In this document: one piece after another, positions 25,264 to 33,742 of the stretch | Position numbering within the stretch: position 1 is the stretch's first letter | Layout: each line of letters starts with the position of its first letter | DNA from: AP-15 sp963781215 | GTDB taxonomy: Bacteria; Pseudomonadota; Alphaproteobacteria; ATCC43930; CGMCC-115725 | Length of the DNA: 64,000 nucleotides | NCBI GenBank assembly: GCA_963781215.1 | Contig: CAWAFE010000043.1 | Span: 80,242 to 144,241, forward strand | Direction: 5' to 3' | Notes under the pieces: model-generated | What the model saw: the letters and a program-made list of their open reading frames with translations, nothing else | Told to the model about the DNA's origin: nothing | Databases searched by the model: none | Position numbers and translations under genes: made by a program

Positions 25264-26097
25264 TCACACATTGGCGAAGTGGCGCAGCCTACGAGTTGTC
25301 CCGACCAGGGTCGCGTCGACGATGGGCATCACAGCGCGGTCATACCGCCGTCCACGAACAAGCAGGGCGCCGGTGACGTAGGAGGCATCGTCGGAGGCCA
25401 AAAACAGGATCGCGGCGGCGACCTCCTCGGCCCTGCCCGGGCGCTTCAGCATGGTGCCTTGTGCGGCCCTGGCGTTGTACTGCTCGACGGTCTCGCCGGA
25501 AGCTGCGATGCGGCGCTGATGGAACGGCGTGAAGATCGGGCCGGGGCCGACGGCGTTCACACGAATGCCCTCCGGCGAGTGGTCGGCGGCGAGCGCCCGC
25601 GTCAAGCCCGCGACCGCGGCCTTGGTGGTGTCGTACTGCAGGTTGCCGCCGCCGGCGACGACGGAACGCACGGAGGCGGTGTTGACGATGGCGCCGCCCT
25701 TGTTGCGGCGCATCAGCGGAACCGCCGCCTTGGCACAGAAGACGTAGCTCATCAGGTTGACGTCGAGGATCTCTTTCCAGCTCGCCGCACTCGCCTCGTC
25801 GACCTTCTCGTATTTGCGGATGCCGGCATTGTTGATGAGGATGTCGAGGCGCCCGAACTTCTGCGCGGCGCCGTTGACAAAGGCGAGGCATGCGGCCTCG
25901 GTACCAACGTCAGCCTGCGTGAAGGCGATCTTGGCGCCGGCGCTCTCGAGCTCGGCCGCCACGCGCCGGCCGCGCTCGCCGTCCCGATCGCAGAATGCCA
26001 CGCTCGCGCCCTCGGCAAGGAAACGCCTGACCGTCGCCTCGCCGATCCCCGATGCCCCGCCCGTCACCGCTGCAACCTTGCCGTCGAGCCTTCCCAT
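25264..26097 (-). CDS. SDR family oxidoreductase with frameshifted C-terminus
   Basis: The start is ATG 26097 (AGGTGG upstream; GTG 26106 is an alternative). The classical SDR signs are present: VTGGASGIGEAT near residue 10, NNAGIRKY near 86, and a catalytic region with Ser at VNTASVRSV and YDTTKAAVAGL (Y and K near residues 154 and 158). After YVTGALL an extra base near 25364 changes the ending from the family's FVDGGMTAL (as read in the fragment at 24203) to VRGRRYDRAV and extends the frame to 25264; the ancestral stop would be at 25329. The fold is otherwise complete. It is probably a sugar- or hydroxyacid-type dehydrogenase that works with the downstream aldolase. Confidence 0.85.
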   Translation of the reverse strand: MGRLDGKVAAVTGGASGIGEATVRRFLAEGASVAFCDRDGERGRRVAAELESAGAKIAFTQADVGTEAACLAFVNGAAQKFGRLDILINNAGIRKYEKVDEASAASWKEILDVNLMSYVFCAKAAVPLMRRNKGGAIVNTASVRSVVAGGGNLQYDTTKAAVAGLTRALAADHSPEGIRVNAVGPGPIFTPFHQRRIAASGETVEQYNARAAQGTMLKRPGRAEEVAAAILFLASDDASYVTGALLVRGRRYDRAVMPIVDATLVGTTRRLRHFANV

Positions 26098-26106
26098 GTT
26101 CGCCAC

Positions 26107-26668
26107 CTTTCATTGCAATGCGAAACGCGCATCCAGGATACGTCGAGGCCGCTTATTCCGTCACGGCGGATGAGATGGAGCTGTTCGTACTGTCCACATA
26201 CGGCGGCCGACCTCGTCAATCTCGCTGGGCGGGGGAGGACAACATTTGCCGGAGATCTTGCACGATGGCGAAGGGCCGCTCTCGGCGCAACCTCATCGTT
26301 CAAGGGCGGCCCGGCGAAGGACTGGTGTCCACCCCATCGCGGTCACCGCAAGGAGCCGGTCGCGGGGGTCTCAGTGGGGAGGACATCGATGCTGCCGAGG
26401 CAATGCTTGCCAGTCTCGAGATCGGCGTGACTCAGATCGCGCACTGTTTCGCCGGCGACGCTCTATCGACACATCCCCGCCGCACGAACCGCGTATCCGT
26501 GCGGTGAACAACGGTGCCGACCTGCCCTGCAATAACGGAGGCACCTGCTTGATCTAGATCAGAGTGGCGCTCCCGACACTCGACTAATTTTAATGCTGAT
26601 CACCGCCGCACCCCGGCGGAACAATGCCCGGCACTCTTCGGTCTCGGATAGCGGAGGCGGGAGGAACG
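26107..26668. other. Decayed region with a recombinase relic
   Basis: No intact gene. The only recognisable content is the serine-recombinase C-terminal relic at 26361-26511. The first 250 bases give no recognisable product on either strand. Confidence 0.5.
26361..26511 (+). pseudogene. Relic of a serine-recombinase C-terminus, second copy
   Basis: The stretch encodes LSGEDIDAAEAMLASLEIG and VTQIAH, then, in another frame, VSPATLYRHIPAARTA. In the resolvase/invertase family these join as IAHRLGVSPATLYR, so roughly eight bases are missing near 26445. This is the linker and HTH of a Tn3-resolvase or Hin-type recombinase; no catalytic domain is left. The final part is nearly identical to the relic at 12239-12316. 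Confidence 0.65.
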
Positions 26669-27301
26669 ATGCGAACGCCGCTCATTATCGCCCTGGCTCT
26701 CGGCATCGTCGCTTGCCAGAACCTCCCTGCTGAAAAAACAGTAACGTCCCTCCCGATCGGGCCTGAGTTCGCCACTCCGATCGATAAGTTGCCGGAATCG
26801 CCGTTCGGCCTCGTGATCCTCAATCCCGCGCCCGACAATCCGGCATCAGTCGATACCCAGCGTAACCGAGCCTTCTGTGAGCAGTACCTGCGAACACCGC
26901 CGACCGGAGGCAGCACGCCGCCTAACTCTAAGCTGAGGCCTGTCCATACTCTATGGCTGATAACCGACGGCGATCCGCCATCTGATTGCTCCCAAATGTT
27001 GGCGCGCTACGATCTCGCTCGGTCCGCCCGGATTACCGGAAAGGTGCATTTTCGCCCCGGCAATCCTAAGGGAGAGGGCCCGCGGCTCGCCCTGATCGGC
27101 GGAGAAGAAGGCGTGCTCGTCGATGGATCTGGGTCCACCGATTTCAGCGCCCTGCTGGCAAAATGGAACGACAACATCGCCGCCACACAGCAGAAGGTCG
27201 CTGAGAGCAGCACCGAAACGGGTGCCGGCAACGCAATAACCAAGATCCTAGGGATCTTTCTGCTTCTTCTCTTGATAGCGGCGTCACCGGCTGGCGCCTG
27301 A
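26669..27301 (+). CDS. Hypothetical lipoprotein
   Basis: The product has 210 residues from ATG 26669, with GGGAGGA just upstream. The N-terminus MRTPLIIALALGIVACQNL is a lipoprotein signal with the lipobox ending at Cys16. A globular domain with three further cysteines (FCEQYL, DCSQML among them) follows, and the C-terminus has a second hydrophobic run (ILGIFLLLLLIAASPAGA). I recognise no family. It lies between the second recombinase relic and repeat copy B, so it may be a passenger of an old element; it is intact. Confidence 0.6.
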   Translation: MRTPLIIALALGIVACQNLPAEKTVTSLPIGPEFATPIDKLPESPFGLVILNPAPDNPASVDTQRNRAFCEQYLRTPPTGGSTPPNSKLRPVHTLWLITDGDPPSDCSQMLARYDLARSARITGKVHFRPGNPKGEGPRLALIGGEEGVLVDGSGSTDFSALLAKWNDNIAATQQKVAESSTETGAGNAITKILGIFLLLLLIAASPAGA

Positions 27302-27564
27302 TGGCACCCGCAACAAGACAGCATTCGCTTGAACCACATGCATCCACCGAATGTCATGGGTGGGGCGAAGGCGTTTAGTGTGCCGACGTCGAAGCGGGGA
27401 TGGTCAAGCGGCTGCCGGCTCAAGTGCTGCCGCCCGTCAGTTCGAGGGCAGCAACTCGTCCAGGCGTGACGCGGGATGATCGCCGATCCCGCCGAGCAGG
27501 TCGGCGAATCAGGCGCATGGATCGATATTGTTCAGTTTGCGTTGCCATGAGCAATACCGAACCC

Positions 27565-28453
27565 CGAATACCCCGAGCGTTGCAGATTCAGTTGAACCAA
27601 GCCGACCGCCTCGGGGTTTACGCGGTGCGGGGAACCCTCGGACGATTTTGCGCCAGGCGTTGCCGCTTTGAGTCGGCGACAAGCGGGGTAACCATGAAGA
27701 TCGTCGTCATCGGCGGCACCGGCCTGATCGGCTCGAAGACCGTCGCCATTCTGCGTCAGGGGGCCACGAGGTCGTCGCCGCCTCGCCCAAAAGCGGCATC
27801 AACACATCACCGGCGAGGGCCTCAAGCGGCCATGGCCGGCGCGCAGGTGGTGATCGACCTCACCAATTCGCCCTCATTTGAAGACAGGGCGGTGCTGGAA
27901 TTCTTCGAGACCTCGGGGCGCAACCTTCTCGCGGCGGAGGCCGCAGCGGGTGTGCGGCACCACGTCGCGCTTCCATCGTCGGAACCGACCGGAGCGACAA
28001 TGGCTATTTCCGCGCCAAGGTCGCCCAAGAGAAACTGATCGTGGCCTCCGGCATCCCCTACACGATCATCCGCGCGACCCAGTTTCTGGAATTCCTCGGC
28101 GGCATCGCGGACTCAAGTGCGGACGGAAACATCGTCAGGCTTCCGCCCGTCCTGTTCCAGCCCATCGCGGCGGACGACATTGCTCCGATCGTCGCCGATG
28201 TGGCGCTCGCGCCGCCGCGAAACGGCATCGTCGAGATCGCCGGCCCGGAACGAGCGCCGTTCAACGAAATCGTCGCCCGCTATCTGAAGGCAGTCGGCGA
28301 CCCGCGCGAGGTGGTGAGCGCCCCCGAGGCCCGATACTGGGGCGGCCGGGTCGAGGAGCGTTCGCTCGTGCCGTTGGGCGAAGCCCGCCTCGGCCGCATC
28401 GGTCTCGACGAATGGCTCCGCCGCTCACAGACAGAAGCCTGATCCCGCATCCG
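27565..28453 (+). repeat. Direct repeat copy B (partner at 12297-13192)
   Basis: Nearly identical to copy A and in the same orientation. The 263 bases before it (27302-27564) show no gene. Relative to copy A it lacks single bases near 27760, 27803, 27825 and 27970, and does not have copy A's two extra bases. Confidence 0.85.
27694..28442 (+). pseudogene. NAD(P)-binding SDR/NmrA-like oxidoreductase, copy B, frameshifted
   Basis: The start MKIVVIGGTGLIGSKTVAI is followed by three single-base losses near 27760, 27803 and 27825, which together restore the frame at AAMAGAQVVIDLTN. A fourth loss near 27970 breaks it again after RHHVAL, and the rest (ASGIPYTIIRATQFLEF to RRSQTEA) is in the next frame and undamaged. 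The consensus of copies A and B is one intact protein of about 250 residues. Neither copy alone appears able to make it. Confidence 0.8.
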
Positions 28454-28613
28454 GCCCGGCTCCTTGCGGCACGTCAAACTCTCGGTAGACGACGGGCACT
28501 TCATGTTGCCGATATGGCATCTATAAAATCGCCGTGATCGTAGGGCATACTCCGCAATTCGCCACACGAAATGGCTTGTCTTTTGGAAGGAGGGGATGTC
28601 GGATATCGCAACA

Positions 28614-28954
28614 GCAATGCCTCGCGGCCGAGGCGCCGCTCGACGGCTAGGCCGATGCGTTGACCCGCCGGGCGGTCGAGCTCGCCATCGCGGGCGATCC
28701 GACCGCACTCAAACTGTGTCTCGAACGCATCCTGGCGCCGTCGCCGCGAGGGGGTCGTGCGTTTTGCCTTGCCGCCGATCGACAGCGCCGCCGATATCGC
28801 CCGCGCGATGGGTGCCGTTGCCGCCGCCGGCGCGCTGACGCCGGGCGAGGCCGGTGCCGCGGCGCGGCTCGTCGACACCTTTGTCCGGCCGATCGAGACC
28901 AGCGATTTCGACCGCCGGCTGCAATTGCTGGAGGCCGATGCGGCGCAGCCGTGA
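28614..28954 (+). pseudogene. Relic of a DUF5681-type (phage-associated) protein
   Basis: Translation gives LAAEAPLDG, a TAG at 28648-28650 where relatives have a GAG-type codon, then ADALTRRAVELAIAGDPTAL and LCLERILAPSPRG. An extra G near 28752 changes frame, and the sequence goes on VVRFALPPIDSAADIARAMG to DFDRRLQLLEADAAQP. This is the C-terminal region of small proteins annotated DUF5681 in alphaproteobacteria, often near prophage genes. The N-terminal half is missing. It lies directly after repeat copy B. Confidence 0.55.
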
Positions 28955-29057
28955 GGTGACGGCGGCGCCGAACTTTTTGCTGCTGATTTGCTGCGGAAGC
29001 AGCAGAATGAGCGATCATGACATCGGCATCGCCGTGCGCATCGGTTAGGGTCTGAAC

Positions 29058-29813
29058 ATGGAGCAAATCTCGCGGCAGCATTGGTCGGCCGATCGCTACG
29101 CGCGGATCGCGGCCTTCGTCCCGGCGCTCGGCACCCCGGTGCTGGAGTTGCTGGCGCCGGCACAAGGCGAGCGGATCCTCGATCTCGGCTGTGGCGACGG
29201 TGTGTTGACCGAAAAGATTGCCGCCGCTGGCGCCACCGTCGTGGCGGTCGACGCGGCACCCGACATGGTCGCCGCGGCGCGGGCGCGCGGCCTTGACGCG
29301 CGGGTCCTGCCGGGGCAGAGCCTCGATTTCGCGCATGAGTTCGATGCCGTCTTCTCGAACGCCGCTCTGCATTGGATGCGCCCGCCCGAAGCGGTGCTGG
29401 CCGGCGTACATCGGGCATTGAAGCCCGGCGGCCGGTTCGTCGCCGAGATGGGTGGGCACAACAACACCGCCGCGATCATCGTCGCATTGAGCGCCGTCGT
29501 CGGCCGACGCGGCCTCGACGCGCAGCGCCTCAGCCCGTGGTATTTCCCCTCGGCAGAGGCTTATCGCAAGAAGCTCGAAGCCGCCGGCTTCACGGTCGAC
29601 GACATTCGCATCGTGCCGCGCCCGACGCCGTTACCGGCCGGGCTCGAAGCCTGGCTCGAAACCTTCACCGAGGATTTCTTCAGCCCATTGCCGTCGGCCG
29701 ACCGGCCGGCCGCCCGCTCCGAGGTCGCCGACCTGCTGCGGCCGGTATTGATGGACGAAACCGGCACCTGGATCGCCGATTACGTCCGCCTCCGCTTCCG
29801 CGCCGTGGCCTGA
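29058..29813 (+). CDS. Class I SAM-dependent methyltransferase
   Basis: The product has 251 residues. Motif I ILDLGCGDG lies near residue 40, motif II VVAVDAAPDMV near 60, and NAALHWMRPPEAV near 99 is the motif IV region seen in trans-aconitate methyltransferase (Tam) and related enzymes. The C-terminal half (SPWYFPSAEAYRKKLEAAGF) is also Tam-like. It methylates a small molecule, but the substrate is not established. The start ATG 29058 has no strong Shine-Dalgarno. It is the first intact gene after the repeat region and convergent with the small gene at 29838. Confidence 0.85.
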   Translation: MEQISRQHWSADRYARIAAFVPALGTPVLELLAPAQGERILDLGCGDGVLTEKIAAAGATVVAVDAAPDMVAAARARGLDARVLPGQSLDFAHEFDAVFSNAALHWMRPPEAVLAGVHRALKPGGRFVAEMGGHNNTAAIIVALSAVVGRRGLDAQRLSPWYFPSAEAYRKKLEAAGFTVDDIRIVPRPTPLPAGLEAWLETFTEDFFSPLPSADRPAARSEVADLLRPVLMDETGTWIADYVRLRFRAVA

Positions 29814-29837
29814 TCGCCGTCGGAACGCCGGGGCCGG

Positions 29838-30063
29838 TCAGTGCCGAAGCAGCAATAAAACGACGCCGACCGTGGCAGCGAGATTGAAGCCGACCATCCA
29901 ACTCAGCAGCTTCAGATCGCCCTCGATCTTGGCCAGGCGCTGATCAAAACGCCGCAAACCTGTTCTCGTATCCGGCCAAGGCTTCGGCTGCCTTGCGTGC
30001 CTTGTCTTCCGGCGAACCGGCAGCGAGGAGCGCATCATACATCTCGGCGATCATCGTGGTCAT
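29838..30063 (-). pseudogene. Small coiled-coil, membrane-anchored protein with a +1 frameshift
   Basis: From ATG 30063 the frame reads MTTMIAEMYDALLAAGSPED, then KARKAAEALAGYENRFAAF and a stop; the next frame continues DQRLAKIEGDLKLLSWMVG and ends in a membrane helix (NLAATVGVVLLLLRH). One extra T in a TTTT run near 29947 separates them. The joined product (about 74 residues) matches the common alphaproteobacterial DUF1640/CCDC90-like small proteins: helix, coiled coil, one C-terminal membrane anchor. Function is unknown. Confidence 0.65.
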
Positions 30064-30120
30064 GTCCACAATCTCGGACCGGAAAGGGCTCTGTACAAGG
30101 TCGAGCGCTCTGGTTGCTCG

Positions 30121-31329
30121 TCAAGCCGCCGCGGCGACGGCGCGGAGCTGGCGAAGGCCGCGGTCGAGATCTTCGATCAGGTCTTGCGGGTCTTCGAGGC
30201 CGATATGAAGGCGCAGGGTCGGGCCTTCGGGCACCCAGCGCGTCGCGGTGCGGCCGCGCTCGGGCTGGGTCGGCAGGATCAGGCTCTCAAAGCCGCCCCA
30301 GCTGGAGCCGATGCCGAACAGGTCGAGCGCATCGATCATCGCGTAGACCGCCGCCTTCGGCGCCGGCCGCAGGACCACCCCGAAGAGCCCGCTGGCGCCG
30401 AGAAAATCGCGTTTCCACAGCGCGTGGCCGGGGTCTTCGGGCAGGGCCGGGTAAAGCACGCGCGACACTTCCGGCCGGGTCTGCAGCCAGCGCGCCACGT
30501 CGAGCGCGTTCTTCTGGTGCCGCTCCAGCCGCACGCTGAGCGTGCGCAGCCCGCGCAAGGCGAAATAGGCGTCGTCAGGGCCGGCGCAGTGGCCGAGATT
30601 GGCCGCCATCGTGCGCACCGGCAGGTACATCTCCTCGTTGGTGATGACGGCGCCAAGCATCACGTCGGAATGGCCGACGATGTATTTGGTCGCGGCATGG
30701 ATCGACACGTCGACGCCGTGGGCAAAGGACGGGAACAGCCAGGGCGAGGCCCAGGTGTTGTCCATCAGCACCTTGGCGCCGCCCTGGTGCGCGGCCTCGG
30801 CGATCGCCGGCACATCCTGCACCTCGAAGGTCAGCGAGCCCGGCGATTCGACGTAGACGACTCTGGTGTTCGGCCGCATCAGCTGGGCGATGCCCTCGCC
30901 GATCAGCGGATCGTAATAGGTGGTGGCGACCCCGTAGCGGGTCAGCACTCTTTCGCAAAAGGTCCGCGCCGGCCCGTAGCAGGAATCGACCATCAACACA
31001 TGGTCGCCGCATTTGAGGCAGGCCTCCAAGGGGGCGGTAATCGCGGCGAGGCCCGAGGACATCAGCATCGCCCGATAGCCGCCTTCGATTGCTGCCACCG
31101 CCTCCTCGAGGGCGAAGGTGGTGGGCGTGCCGAGGAGCCCATAGCGGACCACGTCGAAGCGCTTCTCCGGGTCGCGCTTCTCTTCCCACTCGGCCATGTT
31201 CGACGACAGGATCGTCGAGGCATGGTAGACGGGCGGATTGACCGCGCCGTGATGCGCGTCAGGATGGCGCCCGAGATGGGTCAGCAGCGTATCCTTGCGG
31301 TAATTGCGGGGCCTGTTGTCGCTCTTCAT
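30121..31329 (-). CDS. metC: Cystathionine beta-lyase
   Basis: The product has 402 residues from ATG 31329. It is a Cys/Met-metabolism PLP enzyme: SSGLAAITAPLEACLKCGDH near residue 90, YVESPGSLTFEVQD near 170, and the PLP lysine in IHAATKYIVGHSDVMLG near residue 212. The C-terminal GIGSSWGGFESLILP is typical of MetC-type lyases. It cleaves cystathionine to homocysteine, pyruvate and ammonia in the cytosol. The open frame extends to 31626 but that part runs over a plus-strand lipoprotein gene and has no start support. Confidence 0.9.
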   Translation of the reverse strand: MKSDNRPRNYRKDTLLTHLGRHPDAHHGAVNPPVYHASTILSSNMAEWEEKRDPEKRFDVVRYGLLGTPTTFALEEAVAAIEGGYRAMLMSSGLAAITAPLEACLKCGDHVLMVDSCYGPARTFCERVLTRYGVATTYYDPLIGEGIAQLMRPNTRVVYVESPGSLTFEVQDVPAIAEAAHQGGAKVLMDNTWASPWLFPSFAHGVDVSIHAATKYIVGHSDVMLGAVITNEEMYLPVRTMAANLGHCAGPDDAYFALRGLRTLSVRLERHQKNALDVARWLQTRPEVSRVLYPALPEDPGHALWKRDFLGASGLFGVVLRPAPKAAVYAMIDALDLFGIGSSWGGFESLILPTQPERGRTATRWVPEGPTLRLHIGLEDPQDLIEDLDRGLRQLRAVAAAA

Positions 31330-31522
31330 CAGGATATGTCCACTGTCGCCGAATTGCCCAAGGAATGCCGCATTCCCGTCCGCGAAGTTTAGATCGGGTT
31401 TCGCGCCGCCGCACAAGCCTCGGCAGCGGACGCGCCGATGCCTCGCCTTGCAATCGCCGCATCGCGGCCCGAGGATCGGTGGCGAATTTGCTGTCGGCCG
31501 TCGCGGGAGAGGAGGGGCGCGG

Positions 31523-31708
31523 GTGAGATTGGCATTGTTGGCGCTTGCGCTCGTCGTCTTGGCGGCGTGCGGGGACAAGACGCCGGCGCCGCCCGCCGAT
31601 GCGGCGGAATCCGCCGCCATCCTCAAGAAGGACTGCGCCGACCCGCAATGGAAGGAAGAGAATCTCGGGCTCTGGTACTCGGTCTGCCGACAGCCGATGC
31701 GTTGGTGA
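31523..31708 (+). CDS. Small lipoprotein
   Basis: A 61-residue product starts at GTG 31523 behind GAGAGGAGGGG. The signal VRLALLALALVVLAACGDK has a lipobox with Cys16. The mature part ends WKEENLGLWYSVCRQPMRW, with a pair of cysteines (DCAD, SVCR) that could form a disulphide. The sequence looks conserved in style, but I cannot name a family. It is divergent from metC and convergent with the CocE-type hydrolase. Confidence 0.6.
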   Translation: MRLALLALALVVLAACGDKTPAPPADAAESAAILKKDCADPQWKEENLGLWYSVCRQPMRW

Positions 31709-31713
31709 GCCGC

Positions 31714-33558
31714 CTATGAGACACGTTCGACGACCGGCAGGACGATATGCGACGGGTGCGCGGCGTCGACGAAGACGCGGTTGCGGGCGACCCGTTTGTG
31801 CTCCATCGACCCTTCGGGCTCTCCCGAATTCGGGTTCACGTCGAAATGCGGAAAGTTGCTGCTAGAAATGTCGAGGCGCAGCCGATGTCTGCGCAGAAAC
31901 AGATTGGCGGTCGGGAAGAGCTCGATCGCGATCGGGTAGACCTCGCCCGGCGTCATCAGCGACGGGCGCTCCCAGCTGTCGCGATAGCGCAGGCGCAGGA
32001 TGCCTTCGGTCAGGTTCATCGCGAACCCTTGCGGGTAGTCGGCAGTGGGCGGATGGACATCGATCAGCTTTGCCGTGAAATCGGTGTCGGGGCAATCTGA
32101 GGCGACCCACAGCCGCACCTCGACCGGGCCCGCCACTTCGAGGTCGCGGTCGAGCGGCGGGGTCGTAAACGCCAGCACGTCGGGGCGCTCAGAGAGCGGC
32201 CGCAGCGGCTCGCGTCCGCCGAACATGTCGGGCCGCTCGCGCTGGTCGTAGGCGCCGGCGCGCATCACCGGCTCTCCTGAGCTGAGTGCGCCGCCGATCG
32301 TCGGCGCCGGGTCGCGCGGGTCGAAGAGGTAGTCGAGCGGCTGCACCCCCGCCGCCGGCGGCGCGGGGCGCAAGCCACGGTCGGCGTGGAGGTAGAATGG
32401 GGTCCATTGCGTGCCGGGCAACGGCCAGTCGTCGGCGCTGCACCATCTGCCGCCGTGGTCGAGGCGCCCGGCGCCGTTGCGCCGCCCGGAACCGCCACCC
32501 ATGACGAACACCTGCACCGGCGGCTCGGCCTCGACGCCATTGGCCGCACCCTTGAGCCAGCGGTCGAACCAGCGCCGGCGCAGCGCGAAGAAATCCTCGG
32601 CGAGGTTGCCGTCGACCGCCGCAGCGGCGCCGAAATCGACATCGCCGGCATAAGTCAGCGAGCGGTCGCCATGCGTCCACGGGCCAAGGATCAGCCGTTG
32701 CGGCGCGCGCTTCCGGAACGACAGGCCGAGGAAGTTCTCGACCGCAGTGCGCGCGTAGGGATCGTACCAGCCCGACAGATGCGTGATCGCCACGTCGGCA
32801 TAGCGGTCCCAGTAGCCCTCGGCATAGATCCCGGGCTGCTTCCAATAGTCGTCGAAGACCCCGTGCGACCATTGCTCGAACAGGTAATTCTCGTATTCGG
32901 GCGCCGCCGAAACCGGCGAATCGCCCCTGTGCCAGGGCATCCGGGCGAACCACGCTTTGATGTCCTGCGCCTTCAGCGCTGCCTTGACGGCGGGGTCCTT
33001 GGCGTCGGCGAGCGCGTTGTTGTAGGCCCAGGTCGCCTGCTTCAGGTCGAAGGCGCCGCCGTGGCGGATGCCGCTGCGGTAGGCGTTCGAGAACCCGCCG
33101 CAATCGAGGAACTGCGCTGCGAGGCCCGGCGGGTCGAGGCAGCCGAGTGCCGCCTGCGCGTGCGCCGCATAGGAGAGCCCGAAGGTGCCGATCCGGCCGT
33201 TGCACCAGGGCTGCCGCACCAGCCAGGAGAGTGTGTCATAGCCATCCTCGGCCTCGCTCAAGTATTTCGTGAAGCGGCCTTCCGACCGGTAGCGTCCGCG
33301 ACAATCCTGGTAGGCGACGGCATAGCCGTGGCGCACGAAATAGGCGGCGACCTCGGCGCGCGGACGGGGTGCCGCGACGGCGGCGGTGCGCTCGGACCGG
33401 CTCGGCGCCCTCTTGTCGTAGGGGGTGCGTTCGATCAGCACCGGAAACGGCCCCGCCCCAGCTGGCCGATACACATCCGTCGCCAAGCCGACCCCGTCGC
33501 GCGCCAGCACCATCAAATCGCGCTCGACGACGATCTCGGCGCCTTCGGCCATGTCCAT
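31714..33558 (-). CDS. CocE/NonD family hydrolase (S15-like)
   Basis: The product has 614 residues from ATG 33558 (GGAGGG ten bases upstream). The alpha/beta-hydrolase part contains YDKRAPSRS near residue 48, the oxyanion/strand region GYAVAYQDCRGRYRSEGRF near 97, and the nucleophile elbow GTFGLSYAAHAQA near 142 with the catalytic serine. GWYDPYARTAVENF near 265 carries an Asp region. The C-terminal jelly-roll domain holds FTAKLIDVHPP near 500. Relatives are cocaine esterase, glutaryl-acylases and Xaa-Pro peptidases. It hydrolyses an ester or amide; substrate unknown. No signal peptide, so probably cytosolic. It ends six bases from the lipoprotein gene. Confidence 0.88.
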   Translation of the reverse strand: MDMAEGAEIVVERDLMVLARDGVGLATDVYRPAGAGPFPVLIERTPYDKRAPSRSERTAAVAAPRPRAEVAAYFVRHGYAVAYQDCRGRYRSEGRFTKYLSEAEDGYDTLSWLVRQPWCNGRIGTFGLSYAAHAQAALGCLDPPGLAAQFLDCGGFSNAYRSGIRHGGAFDLKQATWAYNNALADAKDPAVKAALKAQDIKAWFARMPWHRGDSPVSAAPEYENYLFEQWSHGVFDDYWKQPGIYAEGYWDRYADVAITHLSGWYDPYARTAVENFLGLSFRKRAPQRLILGPWTHGDRSLTYAGDVDFGAAAAVDGNLAEDFFALRRRWFDRWLKGAANGVEAEPPVQVFVMGGGSGRRNGAGRLDHGGRWCSADDWPLPGTQWTPFYLHADRGLRPAPPAAGVQPLDYLFDPRDPAPTIGGALSSGEPVMRAGAYDQRERPDMFGGREPLRPLSERPDVLAFTTPPLDRDLEVAGPVEVRLWVASDCPDTDFTAKLIDVHPPTADYPQGFAMNLTEGILRLRYRDSWERPSLMTPGEVYPIAIELFPTANLFLRRHRLRLDISSSNFPHFDVNPNSGEPEGSMEHKRVARNRVFVDAAHPSHIVLPVVERVS

Positions 33559-33634
33559 ATCGTTGCTTCCCTCCCCGCCCCTTGCCTCGGTCCCGCAGAT
33601 TCGCTACATGCTCGCCCCGTCCCGGCGGTGGCGA

Positions 33635-33709
33635 GGGCGCGTAGCTCAGCGGGAGAGCACTACGTTGACATCGTAGGGGTCACTGGTTCAATCCCAGTCG
33701 CGCCCACCA
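33635..33709 (+). tRNA. tRNA-Val (anticodon GAC)
   Basis: A complete cloverleaf can be drawn: acceptor GGGCGCG pairs with CGCGCCC, D arm GCTC...GAGC, anticodon stem CTACG/CGTAG with loop TTGACAT (anticodon GAC), T arm ACTGG/CCAGT with TTCAATC, discriminator A and encoded CCA (33707-33709). It lies between the CocE-type gene and lgt. No att-like duplication of its 3' end was noticed nearby. Confidence 0.97.
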
Positions 33710-33742
33710 TTCTCGAAACCTGCCGTCTTTGACTGTTGGCCG

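Noticed and set aside
32386..33732. 448-codon plus-strand frame across the CocE-type gene and the tRNA
   Set aside because: It is antisense to the hydrolase and reads through the tRNA-Val; no family features.
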